NCBI GenBank assembly: GCA_003140275.1
Contig: PLJQ01000242.1
Location: 12,954 to 22,488, forward strand
DNA from: Limisphaerales bacterium
Lineage (GTDB): Bacteria; Verrucomicrobiota; Verrucomicrobiia; Limisphaerales; PALSA-1396
Reading direction: 5' to 3'
Length of the DNA: 9,535 nt
The notes beneath the pieces were generated by a model. It searched no databases. It was not told the origin of the DNA and saw only the letters and a program-made list of their open reading frames with translations. Shown here piece after piece: positions 1 to 7,550 of this stretch. Each line of letters starts with the position of its first letter. Position 1 is the first letter of the stretch. Both the position numbers and the translations under genes were made by a program.

Positions 1-780
1 CTCCGGCGGGCCGTCCTCCGGGATTCCGTCCTGCTCCGCCTCTTGCCCCAAAACGGCGACCTCCACGAATCCGGCTGGGGCGAACTGCTCGCTTCGCGGT
101 TCTTTGACCATCTCCCCAATCAGCATGAAAGCATGGCCCAGCGCATTGCCGTTTTTTTGGAAGATATGAAAGCCTCCAGCGGCCACATCAACAAACCGGA
201 CTCTGCCCGTGGCGCGCTCTATCAGGCCACTCGCCTGCGGGATCAGCAGTTTGTCGCGTTGGTGAACGGGAGCACCAAGGCTGCCACCCGCGATCGCATC
301 TTCAGTGGTTTCAACACCCCGTTGCTGCCCGAGGTGCTGGTTTGCACGTCCGTCGGTCAAGAGGGCATTGACCTTCATCGTCATTGTCGCCAAGTCGTGC
401 ATTACGATCTGGCTTGGAATCCTGCCGTGCTCGAACAGCGGACTGGACGCGCCGACCGGATCGGCAGCAAAACCTTTCGCGAACGCGATGCCGCCGCCGC
501 CACCGCCAAAGTCTGCCTCGAAATCGGCGTGCCTTTTCTCGCGGGCACCTACGATGAGCGCATGTATGAGGAACTCCGCCTGCGCGCTCAAACCTTCGAA
601 GTCCTCACCGGGGGCGAGTTCGCCGCCGACCACGCTGACGGACAGGACGACAACTCCCAGTCGCAGGGCGAAAAACTCGGGACCGCCATTTTACCCCTCC
701 CGCCGCAGATGATTGATTACCTCAGAGTCAAACTTCAAGTTTGGGAGCCGCCAAAAACACCGGCTGGCAAACGAGCCTAA
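1..780 (+). CDS. SNF2/RapA-like helicase, C-terminal part (5' end outside window)
   Basis: The reading frame is open from the first base to the TAA at 778-780, giving 259 residues of the C-terminal end of an ATP-dependent superfamily 2 helicase/translocase. The visible part covers the second RecA-like lobe. Residues about 112-123 (VLVCTSVGQEGI, followed by DL) are motif V. Residues 145-154 (EQRTGRADRI) are motif VI with the arginine-finger region, in the SNF2 form rather than the DEAD-box form. After it comes a GTYDERMYEEL segment near residue 183, typical of the tail that follows the helicase core in RapA/SNF2-like proteins. A TTG at 43 could be mistaken for a start, but the frame continues upstream with coding-like sequence and a helicase cannot begin there. 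Motifs I-III lie outside the window. Stand-alone SNF2 helicases of this style occur in defence systems such as DISARM (DrmD) and in DNA repair; nothing here decides which. Confidence 0.82.
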   Translation, partial: LRRAVLRDSVLLRLLPQNGDLHESGWGELLASRFFDHLPNQHESMAQRIAVFLEDMKASSGHINKPDSARGALYQATRLRDQQFVALVNGSTKAATRDRIFSGFNTPLLPEVLVCTSVGQEGIDLHRHCRQVVHYDLAWNPAVLEQRTGRADRIGSKTFRERDAAAATAKVCLEIGVPFLAGTYDERMYEELRLRAQTFEVLTGGEFAADHADGQDDNSQSQGEKLGTAILPLPPQMIDYLRVKLQVWEPPKTPAGKRA

Positions 781-791
781 CACCCACTCGT

Positions 792-1106
792 ATGTATACC
801 TATGCGGCAGAAATCTTGACCGCCAGCAGCAGCGACACTCCCGCCGCTCCTCGCGTAAATGTGCCTCTGTTACGCGCCGCCCGGGCACTAGTGCTGCGCG
901 ACAGTGAATCTTTTGGCGAGGGGCGTCCACCGTGTTGGAACACATCGGGCAGGTCATCGGGGGGTAAGGGCGCGATCTGCTGTGATCGCCAAACGTCCAT
1001 CGCTAAAATCCTCCCGCGGATGAACGACCATCCGACGCTGGTCACCGAGGAGATTCAAGGCGAAGAACGGCTACTCGGTATCATCACGGCCTTCGATCTA
1101 TTATGA
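792..1106 (+). pseudogene. Decayed CBS-domain protein gene
   Basis: An ORF of about 104 codons can be read from the ATG at 792 to the TGA at 1104-1106. Its last 30 or so residues look like the second half of a CBS domain: a helix (SIAKILPRMNDHPTLVTE) followed by GEERLLGIITAFDLL, matching the common 'grlvGiit..DLl' ending. The middle of the same frame (about 924-986) is Cys/Trp/Ser-rich and unlike any domain. In the frame one base earlier, 917-982 reads STVLEHIGQVIGG, a TAA at 965-967, then GRDLL, which again resembles a CBS-domain ending. The simplest reading is a tandem-CBS protein broken by at least two frame changes and one stop. CBS pairs usually bind adenosyl nucleotides as regulatory modules. 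No Shine-Dalgarno sequence precedes 792, and the start is 11 bases after the helicase stop. The alternatives are a real small CBS protein or assembly errors; CBS identity is fairly likely, pseudogene status less so. Confidence 0.5.
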
Positions 1107-1120
1107 ACAGAAGCGGCGCG

Positions 1121-1154
1121 CACCTCCTCGACTCCACCCTCCACCACCTCCTCG
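1121..1154. repeat. Direct repeat of CACCTCCTCG in a convergent spacer
   Basis: The 10-base sequence CACCTCCTCG occurs at 1121-1130 and again at 1145-1154, within a pyrimidine-rich tract (about 1120-1160) between the end of the CBS remnant and the end of the glycoside hydrolase gene. CACCTCCT matches the anti-Shine-Dalgarno end of 16S rRNA, so the minus strand carries a perfect AGGAGGTG twice. No convincing start codon and reading frame follows either minus-strand copy. The rest of 1107-1302 holds no gene and no clear hairpin terminator. Confidence 0.5.
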
Positions 1155-1302
1155 CCGCCTGAGCATGAACGCCTGCCTGCCCCGCGCCTTCAATGGAGAA
1201 ATCTGACACATCAGAAGTCGTTTTCCCGCCAACCCCGCACGTTCTGGCTGCCGCAAAGCTGCTCTCCGCTGTTTAAGCGTGTCCTCAAACCTCGGTTCTT
1301 TC

Positions 1303-3696
1303 TCATTTCTCGCCCCTCGACTTGGGGGTGTCCGAGAATTCCTCCATCTTGTGATCCACGTCGTGGCCCCGGCTGTTCCAAAGCATCTCGCCAAAGTTCG
1401 GCAACGCCGGTGAGGTCTGAACCAGTTTCCATGATCCGCTCATGTTGCGCTTCCAAGTCCAGGTGACCCGTTCGCCGTCGTGTCGGGGAATCCGAACGCG
1501 GCCGTGATAGCCGAAGGGTTCATCCCAAAGCATCGTGCCGCGAAAGCGATTCCAGGCCGTGAAACTGATCACGCCATCCGCCGCGCGTGTGGTGTCCCAC
1601 TTGCGCACTTGCGCGACGACGTACGGGACTACGGTGCGTTGATACCACCAGAGCCAGGCGCGGCGCACGTACTCGGTGCTGTAACCGTTGCTATCGCGGT
1701 AATCCGGATCGTAGAAGGACATGAGTCGATCCAGATTCTTCGCCTCGAACGCGTTGATCAGTCCGCTAAAACTTTCAAGCACGGTTGCGGCCTCTTTCTC
1801 ACGTCCCTTCTCTACGCCGTCGAAGAGGCGCCAGACTTCTTGCATCGCGGGTAAGGATTCGTCGGTCCATGCAATCTTCCCGGTCCGGCTTCCGTCCTTT
1901 GTGACCACAATCTGTTCAATGATCGGACTTTCATCCGCGTTGAACAACAAGTAGTCCGTGAAGTTCACCGTGCCTTCGAGACGTTTCCTCGCGGTGGTCT
2001 TGGCCGTGACACCGAATGTTCCGATTTCGATTCCTGGGAGCAAACATGAGTTCTCGCTAATCCCTTCCTTAACCAACTCCCATTCCGGGTAAACCTTCGC
2101 GCCGGGGATCCATTTCCAGACACGATACGATTGCGCTTCACCATCCTTGTCCCATGACAGGCGCAATGCACCGTTTTCAACTTTAGCTTTGAGGCCGGTA
2201 GTCCATCGCGGCAATCCGACCGCGAAGGGTTGCTTTTCGAACAGATTCTCGCGCGATTGCATGACGGCAATCGCCCGGCCACACTTCAACACGCAGGCCC
2301 GGTTGTTGGCGGAACTGTCGCCGCTGTTTTCGGTCGGCGGATAATAGCGGTTGAGAAGCTGGCGATAGGCTTCGACGGATGAACATTCGCCGGGTTGGAT
2401 GATTTTCTCGAAACGTTTCACGATATTCTGGGGCGTGCCGACGGGAAGCAACGGGATGAAGTAATAACGTCCACCGGTGTCGGGGATCATTTCTTTCATC
2501 AGGTGGGGAAGCAACGTTCCGTAGGCGGCTCGCTCAAGATGCCCTTTCGCGAGTTCAAGATCCACGTCCTGAAGCATGGCGTCGTAATCCGGCAAGGTCT
2601 TGCACTCTTTCATTTGATAGGCAACCTTCGTCTGCTTGAAAACATCCTCTTTGCTGACAATCAGTTTCTGTTCGATGATTTGCCGCAGCGTCGGATAGAT
2701 GACGTTGTCGAAGTGCCGCTTGTCCGTGAATTCTCCGTGCCAGATGTCCTGTGGCGGCTCAATCGAAAACACCGTCGCGCCCATGAGCGCGCCTTCGATG
2801 ATGAACGCGCGATAGAGTCGCGCATACCGGTCCTCGTCTGTTTCCAACTCCGCTTCCGTGCCGAAAACGCCGGGTCGGATGAAGTATGACTCGCCTTTGG
2901 TCCACCACCACCATTGCGGCTCCATGCCCCAGTTTTCACAATAGCCCGCCAGCCACAGTCCCCAGGTTGCCGCCTGGGTGGAGTAATACGATGGCGGGAT
3001 GCACTCATTCTGCGGCAGGAGATAGTTACTGTAGGTGCGAAACACTTCGCGCAGCGGGCCGGCCAGTTGGTCGCAGCCCAGGTGAATCAAGTCCGTTTGG
3101 AATTGCAACGAAAGATGTTTGCCGTAGCGCCCGCAGAGTTTTAGCAGCTCTGCGAGATAACGCAGGTTCGCCGGTATCGCCATGTCGAGATCGCCGCCGA
3201 ACTTGCTGTAGTAGGCGCAGCGCCATTCCACCACTTGCACGGCTTTGATGCAGGAGAATTCTTTCAGCAAAGTTTCGATCACCCCCAACGGGGTCGTCCA
3301 TTCAACCTCATCGCCGGCGACCTGTAGCACAATCGGAATTTTGTGGCGCTGCACGACTCGCAAGTTGCGTCGCCATGCTTCGAGTCGTTCCGTCACATCC
3401 AGCGCGGAGGGGTCCATCGTCACGGCGCAGCAAAGTTTGATGTCCGCCGGCAAGTTTTGCCAACACTTCACAGTCAGTTCGCCGGTGCCCGGGCCATAAA
3501 GGATGATGAGCGGGTGCTCGCGGGAAATGACCAGTTCCGGCGGTTTGCAGCCGGAAGGGACAGCCGCCGTCGCGTTGAACTGCGGCAACATCAGCAACAA
3601 CGCCAACATCACGCGCCAGACAGTTTGCCGCATACATTGGTTACGGCAGGAAGTGCCGGCAGACGGTTCACTCATTGAATTTGGCGGCATGCTCAT
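1303..3696 (-). CDS. Secreted GH98-like glycoside hydrolase with C-terminal NTF2/SnoaL-like domain
   Basis: A 797-residue exported protein. A signal peptide is clear at residues 22-45 (MRQTVWRVM, then a Leu-rich core ending ATAA), so translation may really begin at the ATG at 3633; neither start has a good ribosome site. Residues about 55-340 resemble the GH98 catalytic barrel: LIILYGPGTGEL at the N-terminus, VVEW (E157), a YGK strand near 191, LLPQNE (E231), GLWLAGYCENWG (246-257), a QWWWW patch (261-265) and SIEPP (E313). Residues 405-490 (GRYYFIPLLP through MQSREN) match the beta domain that follows it in GH98. About 495-570 is Fn3-like (GALRLSWDKDGEAQSYRVWKW). Residues 640-762 look like an NTF2/SnoaL fold (FEAKNLDRLMSFYDPDY ... 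SWKLVQ). Known GH98 enzymes are endo-beta-galactosidases on blood-group glycans or endoxylanases. The substrate here is unknown, and G251 sits where I expect a catalytic Asp. Confidence 0.72.
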   Translation of the reverse strand: MSMPPNSMSEPSAGTSCRNQCMRQTVWRVMLALLLMLPQFNATAAVPSGCKPPELVISREHPLIILYGPGTGELTVKCWQNLPADIKLCCAVTMDPSALDVTERLEAWRRNLRVVQRHKIPIVLQVAGDEVEWTTPLGVIETLLKEFSCIKAVQVVEWRCAYYSKFGGDLDMAIPANLRYLAELLKLCGRYGKHLSLQFQTDLIHLGCDQLAGPLREVFRTYSNYLLPQNECIPPSYYSTQAATWGLWLAGYCENWGMEPQWWWWTKGESYFIRPGVFGTEAELETDEDRYARLYRAFIIEGALMGATVFSIEPPQDIWHGEFTDKRHFDNVIYPTLRQIIEQKLIVSKEDVFKQTKVAYQMKECKTLPDYDAMLQDVDLELAKGHLERAAYGTLLPHLMKEMIPDTGGRYYFIPLLPVGTPQNIVKRFEKIIQPGECSSVEAYRQLLNRYYPPTENSGDSSANNRACVLKCGRAIAVMQSRENLFEKQPFAVGLPRWTTGLKAKVENGALRLSWDKDGEAQSYRVWKWIPGAKVYPEWELVKEGISENSCLLPGIEIGTFGVTAKTTARKRLEGTVNFTDYLLFNADESPIIEQIVVTKDGSRTGKIAWTDESLPAMQEVWRLFDGVEKGREKEAATVLESFSGLINAFEAKNLDRLMSFYDPDYRDSNGYSTEYVRRAWLWWYQRTVVPYVVAQVRKWDTTRAADGVISFTAWNRFRGTMLWDEPFGYHGRVRIPRHDGERVTWTWKRNMSGSWKLVQTSPALPNFGEMLWNSRGHDVDHKMEEFSDTPKSRGEK

Positions 3697-3884
3697 GGAT
3701 TCGATTATCTGAACAAGCGGTACAGGTTCAACTGCATTTCATGATGGAATGAATCGGCCATTTGTTCCGCGAGCCGTCTGAAGGCGGAACTCCGAACGGT
3801 GAGAGCGCCAAGTTGCAATCCGTGATTTGTGAGGCGCCAGATTGACGTTGCTCGGGTCAAGTGGTATCAGGGAGTCGTCACCGT
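3697..3884. promoter_or_regulatory. Divergent intergenic region between hydrolase and prepilin genes
   Basis: This 188-base non-coding stretch separates two divergent genes, so it should carry promoters for both strands. On the + strand a candidate is TTGACG (3842-3847), a 17-base spacer, then TATCAG (3865-3870). It lies very close to the prepilin start and would fit better with the later ATG at 3906. I could not pick a convincing promoter for the minus-strand gene or a clear operator palindrome. Confidence 0.35.
3869..3874 (+). promoter_or_regulatory. Shine-Dalgarno site for the prepilin gene
   Basis: AGGGAG lies 10 bases before the ATG at 3885. It is the best ribosome site in the window and the reason for choosing 3885 over the upstream GTG at 3861 or the ATG at 3906. 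It overlaps the candidate -10 hexamer of the nearest promoter, so both cannot be correct for the same transcript. Confidence 0.4.
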
Positions 3885-4661
3885 ATGATTCAAACCAGAG
3901 ACGTTATGCGTTTTGAAACTTATGATCGCGCGGGCCGGTTTAACAACTGGGCTTTTACACTCATCGAACTCCTTGTCGTCATCGCGATCATTGCAATTCT
4001 GGCCGGTCTGCTGTTGCCCGCCCTCAGTAATGCGAAAGCGAAAGCTCTGACGATCAAGTGCAATAGCAACCTTCACCAAATGGCCATTGGTCTGCACCTG
4101 TACGCCGACGATAATCGGGACTTGTATCCGGTTTATGAAGACTGGGGCACAATGGGCGGCAAAACCGGTGTCATGACGCTCCACGGCGGACAAGTTCCAA
4201 TGGACAGACGGCCACTGAACAAATACGTGCCGGCCGTAGAAGCATGGCATTGCCCGGCGGACAAAGGTGATTCGCTTTGGAAGGCTACGTTTCCGAAAAA
4301 CATCCGTAGTTGTTACGATGCGTGGGGCAATAGTTACCTTACGGTCTGGGCGGTGGAAACTCTTCGGATCAAACACGTGACCGGCGACTCCCAGGCCACC
4401 AAGGACACCCCTCAAGCCACCCCGATGAAAACAGCCGAGATCGCCCGCAGTCCATCCAACAAACTCGTCTCGGGCGACTGGCCTTGGTGGGCGGACCGGG
4501 ACAAAAACGATCCGTGGAGCCAGTGGCACAACTTCAAAGGACAATACCGCTTCAACGTGTTGTTTGGCGACGGTCACACCGCTTTTTTCCAGTTTCCCAC
4601 CAATACGTACTCTTGGAACTACACTGGACCGGCGCCCGATCCAGCCTTTACCTGGTGGTAG
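3885..4661 (+). CDS. Prepilin-type N-terminal cleavage/methylation domain protein (pseudopilin-like)
   Basis: A 258-residue protein with a type IV prepilin/type II secretion pseudopilin N-terminus. A 23-residue leader ends in Ala, followed by mature FTLIELLVV with the conserved Glu at mature position 5 (E28), then a long hydrophobic helix rich in Ile, Ala and Leu. A prepilin peptidase (PilD type) would cut between A23 and F24; Ala at -1 instead of Gly is common in this bacterial group. After the helix comes LSNAKAKALTIKCNSNLHQMAI, the usual start of the DUF1559/H-X9-DG class, then a Trp-rich globular part. Near the C-terminus RFNVLFGDGHTAFF gives the DG signature, with the preceding His 13 rather than 9 residues before the Asp. 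Verrucomicrobia and Planctomycetes carry many such proteins, often beside carbohydrate-active enzymes. Their roles are mostly unproven: surface pseudopili or secretion are guesses. The gene is divergent to the GH98-like gene. Confidence 0.88.
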   Translation: MIQTRDVMRFETYDRAGRFNNWAFTLIELLVVIAIIAILAGLLLPALSNAKAKALTIKCNSNLHQMAIGLHLYADDNRDLYPVYEDWGTMGGKTGVMTLHGGQVPMDRRPLNKYVPAVEAWHCPADKGDSLWKATFPKNIRSCYDAWGNSYLTVWAVETLRIKHVTGDSQATKDTPQATPMKTAEIARSPSNKLVSGDWPWWADRDKNDPWSQWHNFKGQYRFNVLFGDGHTAFFQFPTNTYSWNYTGPAPDPAFTWW

Positions 4662-4675
4662 GTGTTCCAGTTGCT

Positions 4676-4692
4676 GGAGATGGACAATCTCC
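4676..4692 (+). terminator. Weak hairpin downstream of the prepilin gene
   Basis: GGAGAT (4676-4681) and ATCTCC (4687-4692) form a 6-base-pair stem with a 5-base loop, 15 bases after the prepilin stop. A second small stem, TCCAG/CTGGA (4666-4678), overlaps it. No T-tract follows, so this is at best a weak terminator or an mRNA 3'-end structure; chance is possible. Confidence 0.2.
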
Positions 4693-4817
4693 TGAGAATG
4701 ATTCACCATCGGCATTGTTCTGAGACTGATATTACGAGTGGCTCGAAGTGGGCGCTGGGAAAAATCTGTCGCAGAGATCAATTGCCAACATAATATGCCT
4801 GCAACCAGAATCCCCGC

Positions 4818-7550
4818 ATGTCGTTGCGTTTGAATTCTCTCGTCATTACCGCGATGGGGCTGGCCTTGACCGCATGCGCCGTGGATCAACCTTACCTCCG
4901 TGCGCCCTCCGTCAACACCTATGCCACCCACGACCCGAACGGGCTGACGATTCTCGCAACCGGGCGCTACTTGAAGCCAGTCGGCCGGCATGTTCCGGTG
5001 GCCCGGGAACCCTACGGATTGGCGATGAGTCGCGACGGCAAGACGTTGTTCGTGGCCAGTGACGGGGTCGGCCAGATCATTACCGACTGGCGCGAGCCGA
5101 AGCCGGTGGTGACGGTGGTCAACCCGCCGATGACCCGGAGAAAAGGGAAGAAGGAGCGAGCGTCGAACGGCGGTGGCGCGGATTTTTCGCCGGACGGCCT
5201 GAAGCTCTACTGGAGTAGCGGGGACACGGGAGCGATTTATGTCTTCGACATTGCCTCGCCCGCGAAGATCATTGAAATCTCGTTGAACACCGAAGTTGGC
5301 GGACGCAAATACGACGACAGCTACGCCACGGATGTAAAGGTGAGTGCCGACGGCAAATATCTTTATTGCGCGGACGTGACCAACTTTCGCGTCGTGGTGA
5401 TTGACGCCGAGCGCAGGCTGGTGGTCGGCTCGGTGCCAGTGGGACGTTATCCTTACGCGCTGTCGGTGGTGGGAGACAAGGTTTACGCCGCGAATATCGG
5501 ACTGTTTGAATACCGCCCGGTGCCGCCGCCCAGTGACGCTCGCTTTGATAAGCGCGGTCTCACGTTTCCGCCCTTCGGTTACCCCGGCAAAGAGGCGCGC
5601 GACGGAGTTGAGTTTGAGGGGCGGAACATTCCCGGTCTCGGCGAGCCGAATGTGCCTGAATCATTTTCCGTCTGGGGTGTGGATGTCTCGAAACCGGAAT
5701 CACCCAAGGTCATCAGTCGCCTGAAGACGGGTCTGCTGGTTGGCGCGCCGTCGGACAACGGCAAGACCGTGGGCGGCAGCGCTCCCAATTTCCTGACCGC
5801 GCAGGGCAACGTGCTTTTTGTGTCCAACGGCAACAACGACATGATCGAGCGAATTGACCTGGTGCGGAATGAAATTGTCGCAAAGCAGCGCATCGTCCCG
5901 TCGCCGTTGGTGGCAAAGGTGAGGGGCGTGAGCCCTTCGGGCATGGCGGTCTCCCCGGACGGCAAGCGTCTTTACGTCGCCGAGTTGGGCATCAACGCCA
6001 TCGCCGTGTTGGACACGGAGACGCTCGGCGTTATTGGCCACATCCCGACAGCGTGGTACCCCTACCGCGTAGCGCTTTCGCCGGATGGACGGCAGCTCGT
6101 TAGCATCTGCTTCCGCGGTTTCGGCAATGGTCCAAACGCGGGCAAGGAAATTCCCAAGAGCGATTTCCTCGGCATGCGCGGAGTCGTCAGCGTTCTCGAT
6201 GTGCCCTCCGATTCCGAACTCAAAACCATGACGGTGGATGTGCTGACCTACAACGGCATGACGGATCATCGCGCTGACCGGGAAAAGATGTCCTCACCCG
6301 TCATTCCCACCGTACCGGGGAAGGTTTCGAAGGAGATCAAATACGTGGTCTTCATCACGAAAGAGAACCACACTTACGATACCATCTTTGATCGCGTCCC
6401 CGGCGCGAAACACGACCCGAGTCTGCTGCGCTGGGGATTGCACCAGACGATTGAGGGCAAGGGCCAACCCAAACTTGAAGACGTCGGCGTGATGCTCAAC
6501 CACAACGCGCTGGCGCGGCAGTTTACCGTGAGCGACAACTTTTACATGGAGCCGGAAGCGTCGGGCGTTGGTCATCGCTGGCTGGTGGGTGTGCAACCGA
6601 ACAACCTGATGCAGATGACCTACTCGGTCGGTTGGTCGTTCAGGAAAAACAGCAGCGCTCCCGGTCGCCGCTACGCGATGGGATCGAACGGTTCGCTCAT
6701 TCCGGAGGATTATCCGGAGGCAGGCTCAATGTGGGAACACCTGGCGCGCAGCGGCATCCGGTTTCGCAACTACGGCGAAGGATTTGAGTTTCCCGGCGTT
6801 GGAGAAGATGAAGACGAGCATCCCACCGGCGCGCGCGAAGTCGTCAACATCCCGATGCCCAAGGTTCTCTACGAGAATACGTGCCGCGAGTTCCCGATTT
6901 TCAACACGAACATCCCCGACCAGTATCGCGCCCACTGGTTCATGAAGGACGTTGAGAAACTGTTCCTTAGCGGCAAGCAGCGTTTCCCGCAGTTCATCAA
7001 CATCGCCATCTGCAACGACCACGGCAGCGAACTCAAACCCGAAAAAGGCTATCCCTATCTCGCCTCGTACATGGCGGACAACGACCTGGCATTGGGCCGG
7101 ATCATCGAATTCCTGACGCGCACACCTTACTGGAAAAACATGGCCATCTTTGTGACGCAAGATGACTCCGGCGGCGAGCCGGACCACGTGGACGCCCAGC
7201 GCAGCGTCCTGTTGCTCATCAGCCCGTGGGCCAAGCGCGGCTATGTCTCGCACCGACATACCACCATCGTCAGCATGCATCGCACGCTCTACCAAATTTT
7301 TGGCCTGCCGCCGCTGAACATGTTTGATGCCCTGGCGAACGATTTCTCCGATTGCTTCACCACGAATCCGGATTTCGGACCCTACAAAAGCGCGCCCGTG
7401 GACCTGCGCATCTTTGACCCGGAAAAAGCCAAAGACCCAAAAGACCCGGACTACGGGAAAGCGCGTCTGCTGCCCTCCTTCCCGCTGGACGACCCGGATG
7501 AAATGGAAAAAGTTCTGCGACGCGGTGAAAAAGAAGCCAAGCCACGCTGA
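4818..7550 (+). CDS. Lipoprotein: YncE-like beta-propeller fused to a phosphoesterase (alkaline-phosphatase-like) domain
   Basis: A 910-residue lipoprotein. The N-terminus (MSLRLNSLVITAMGLALTAC) ends in a lipobox with C20 as the lipidated Cys, which supports the 4818 start despite the lack of a Shine-Dalgarno site. Residues about 60-440 carry repeated propeller blades of the YncE/YVTN type: YGLAMSRDGKTLFVAS, VSADGKYLYCADV, GMAVSPDGKRLYVAE and YRVALSPDGRQL. Residues about 505-850 are a PF04185-type phosphoesterase. KENHTYD (E516, N517) corresponds to the Glu-Asn metal pair of AcpA/phospholipase C relatives. S582 in EASGVGHRW is a plausible nucleophile, ADNDLALGRIIEFL is the family helix, and QDDSGG (D782, D783) with DHVD (789-792) completes the metal site. 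The catalytic set looks intact, so phosphomonoester or phosphodiester hydrolysis at the cell surface is likely; the substrate is unknown. The architecture is the one usually named bifunctional YncE family/alkaline phosphatase family protein. Confidence 0.88.
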   Translation: MSLRLNSLVITAMGLALTACAVDQPYLRAPSVNTYATHDPNGLTILATGRYLKPVGRHVPVAREPYGLAMSRDGKTLFVASDGVGQIITDWREPKPVVTVVNPPMTRRKGKKERASNGGGADFSPDGLKLYWSSGDTGAIYVFDIASPAKIIEISLNTEVGGRKYDDSYATDVKVSADGKYLYCADVTNFRVVVIDAERRLVVGSVPVGRYPYALSVVGDKVYAANIGLFEYRPVPPPSDARFDKRGLTFPPFGYPGKEARDGVEFEGRNIPGLGEPNVPESFSVWGVDVSKPESPKVISRLKTGLLVGAPSDNGKTVGGSAPNFLTAQGNVLFVSNGNNDMIERIDLVRNEIVAKQRIVPSPLVAKVRGVSPSGMAVSPDGKRLYVAELGINAIAVLDTETLGVIGHIPTAWYPYRVALSPDGRQLVSICFRGFGNGPNAGKEIPKSDFLGMRGVVSVLDVPSDSELKTMTVDVLTYNGMTDHRADREKMSSPVIPTVPGKVSKEIKYVVFITKENHTYDTIFDRVPGAKHDPSLLRWGLHQTIEGKGQPKLEDVGVMLNHNALARQFTVSDNFYMEPEASGVGHRWLVGVQPNNLMQMTYSVGWSFRKNSSAPGRRYAMGSNGSLIPEDYPEAGSMWEHLARSGIRFRNYGEGFEFPGVGEDEDEHPTGAREVVNIPMPKVLYENTCREFPIFNTNIPDQYRAHWFMKDVEKLFLSGKQRFPQFINIAICNDHGSELKPEKGYPYLASYMADNDLALGRIIEFLTRTPYWKNMAIFVTQDDSGGEPDHVDAQRSVLLLISPWAKRGYVSHRHTTIVSMHRTLYQIFGLPPLNMFDALANDFSDCFTTNPDFGPYKSAPVDLRIFDPEKAKDPKDPDYGKARLLPSFPLDDPDEMEKVLRRGEKEAKPR

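Noticed and set aside
43..45. TTG as the start of the first gene
   Set aside because: The frame is open back to base 1, and the product is only the second lobe of a helicase, so this is an internal codon of a truncated gene.
1101..1456. Minus-strand ORFs preceded by AGGAGGTG in the convergent spacer
   Set aside because: They overlap the end of the GH98-like gene or lack a start at proper spacing, and their Arg/Gly-rich translations reflect low-complexity DNA.
4782..4796. TTGCCA (4782-4787) and TAATAT (4791-4796) as a promoter for the lipoprotein gene
   Set aside because: The two hexamers are only 3 bases apart, and neither has a good partner at 16-18 bases.
3867..4991. Long minus-strand ORF of 374 codons antisense to the prepilin gene
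   Set aside because: The plus strand carries an unmistakable prepilin N-terminus and DG motif. The antisense translation is Arg/Val/His-rich without domain features and crosses into the next gene.
6726..7295. Minus-strand ORF inside the phosphoesterase domain
   Set aside because: It is a frame shadow of strongly conserved plus-strand motifs (ADNDLALG, QDDSGG).
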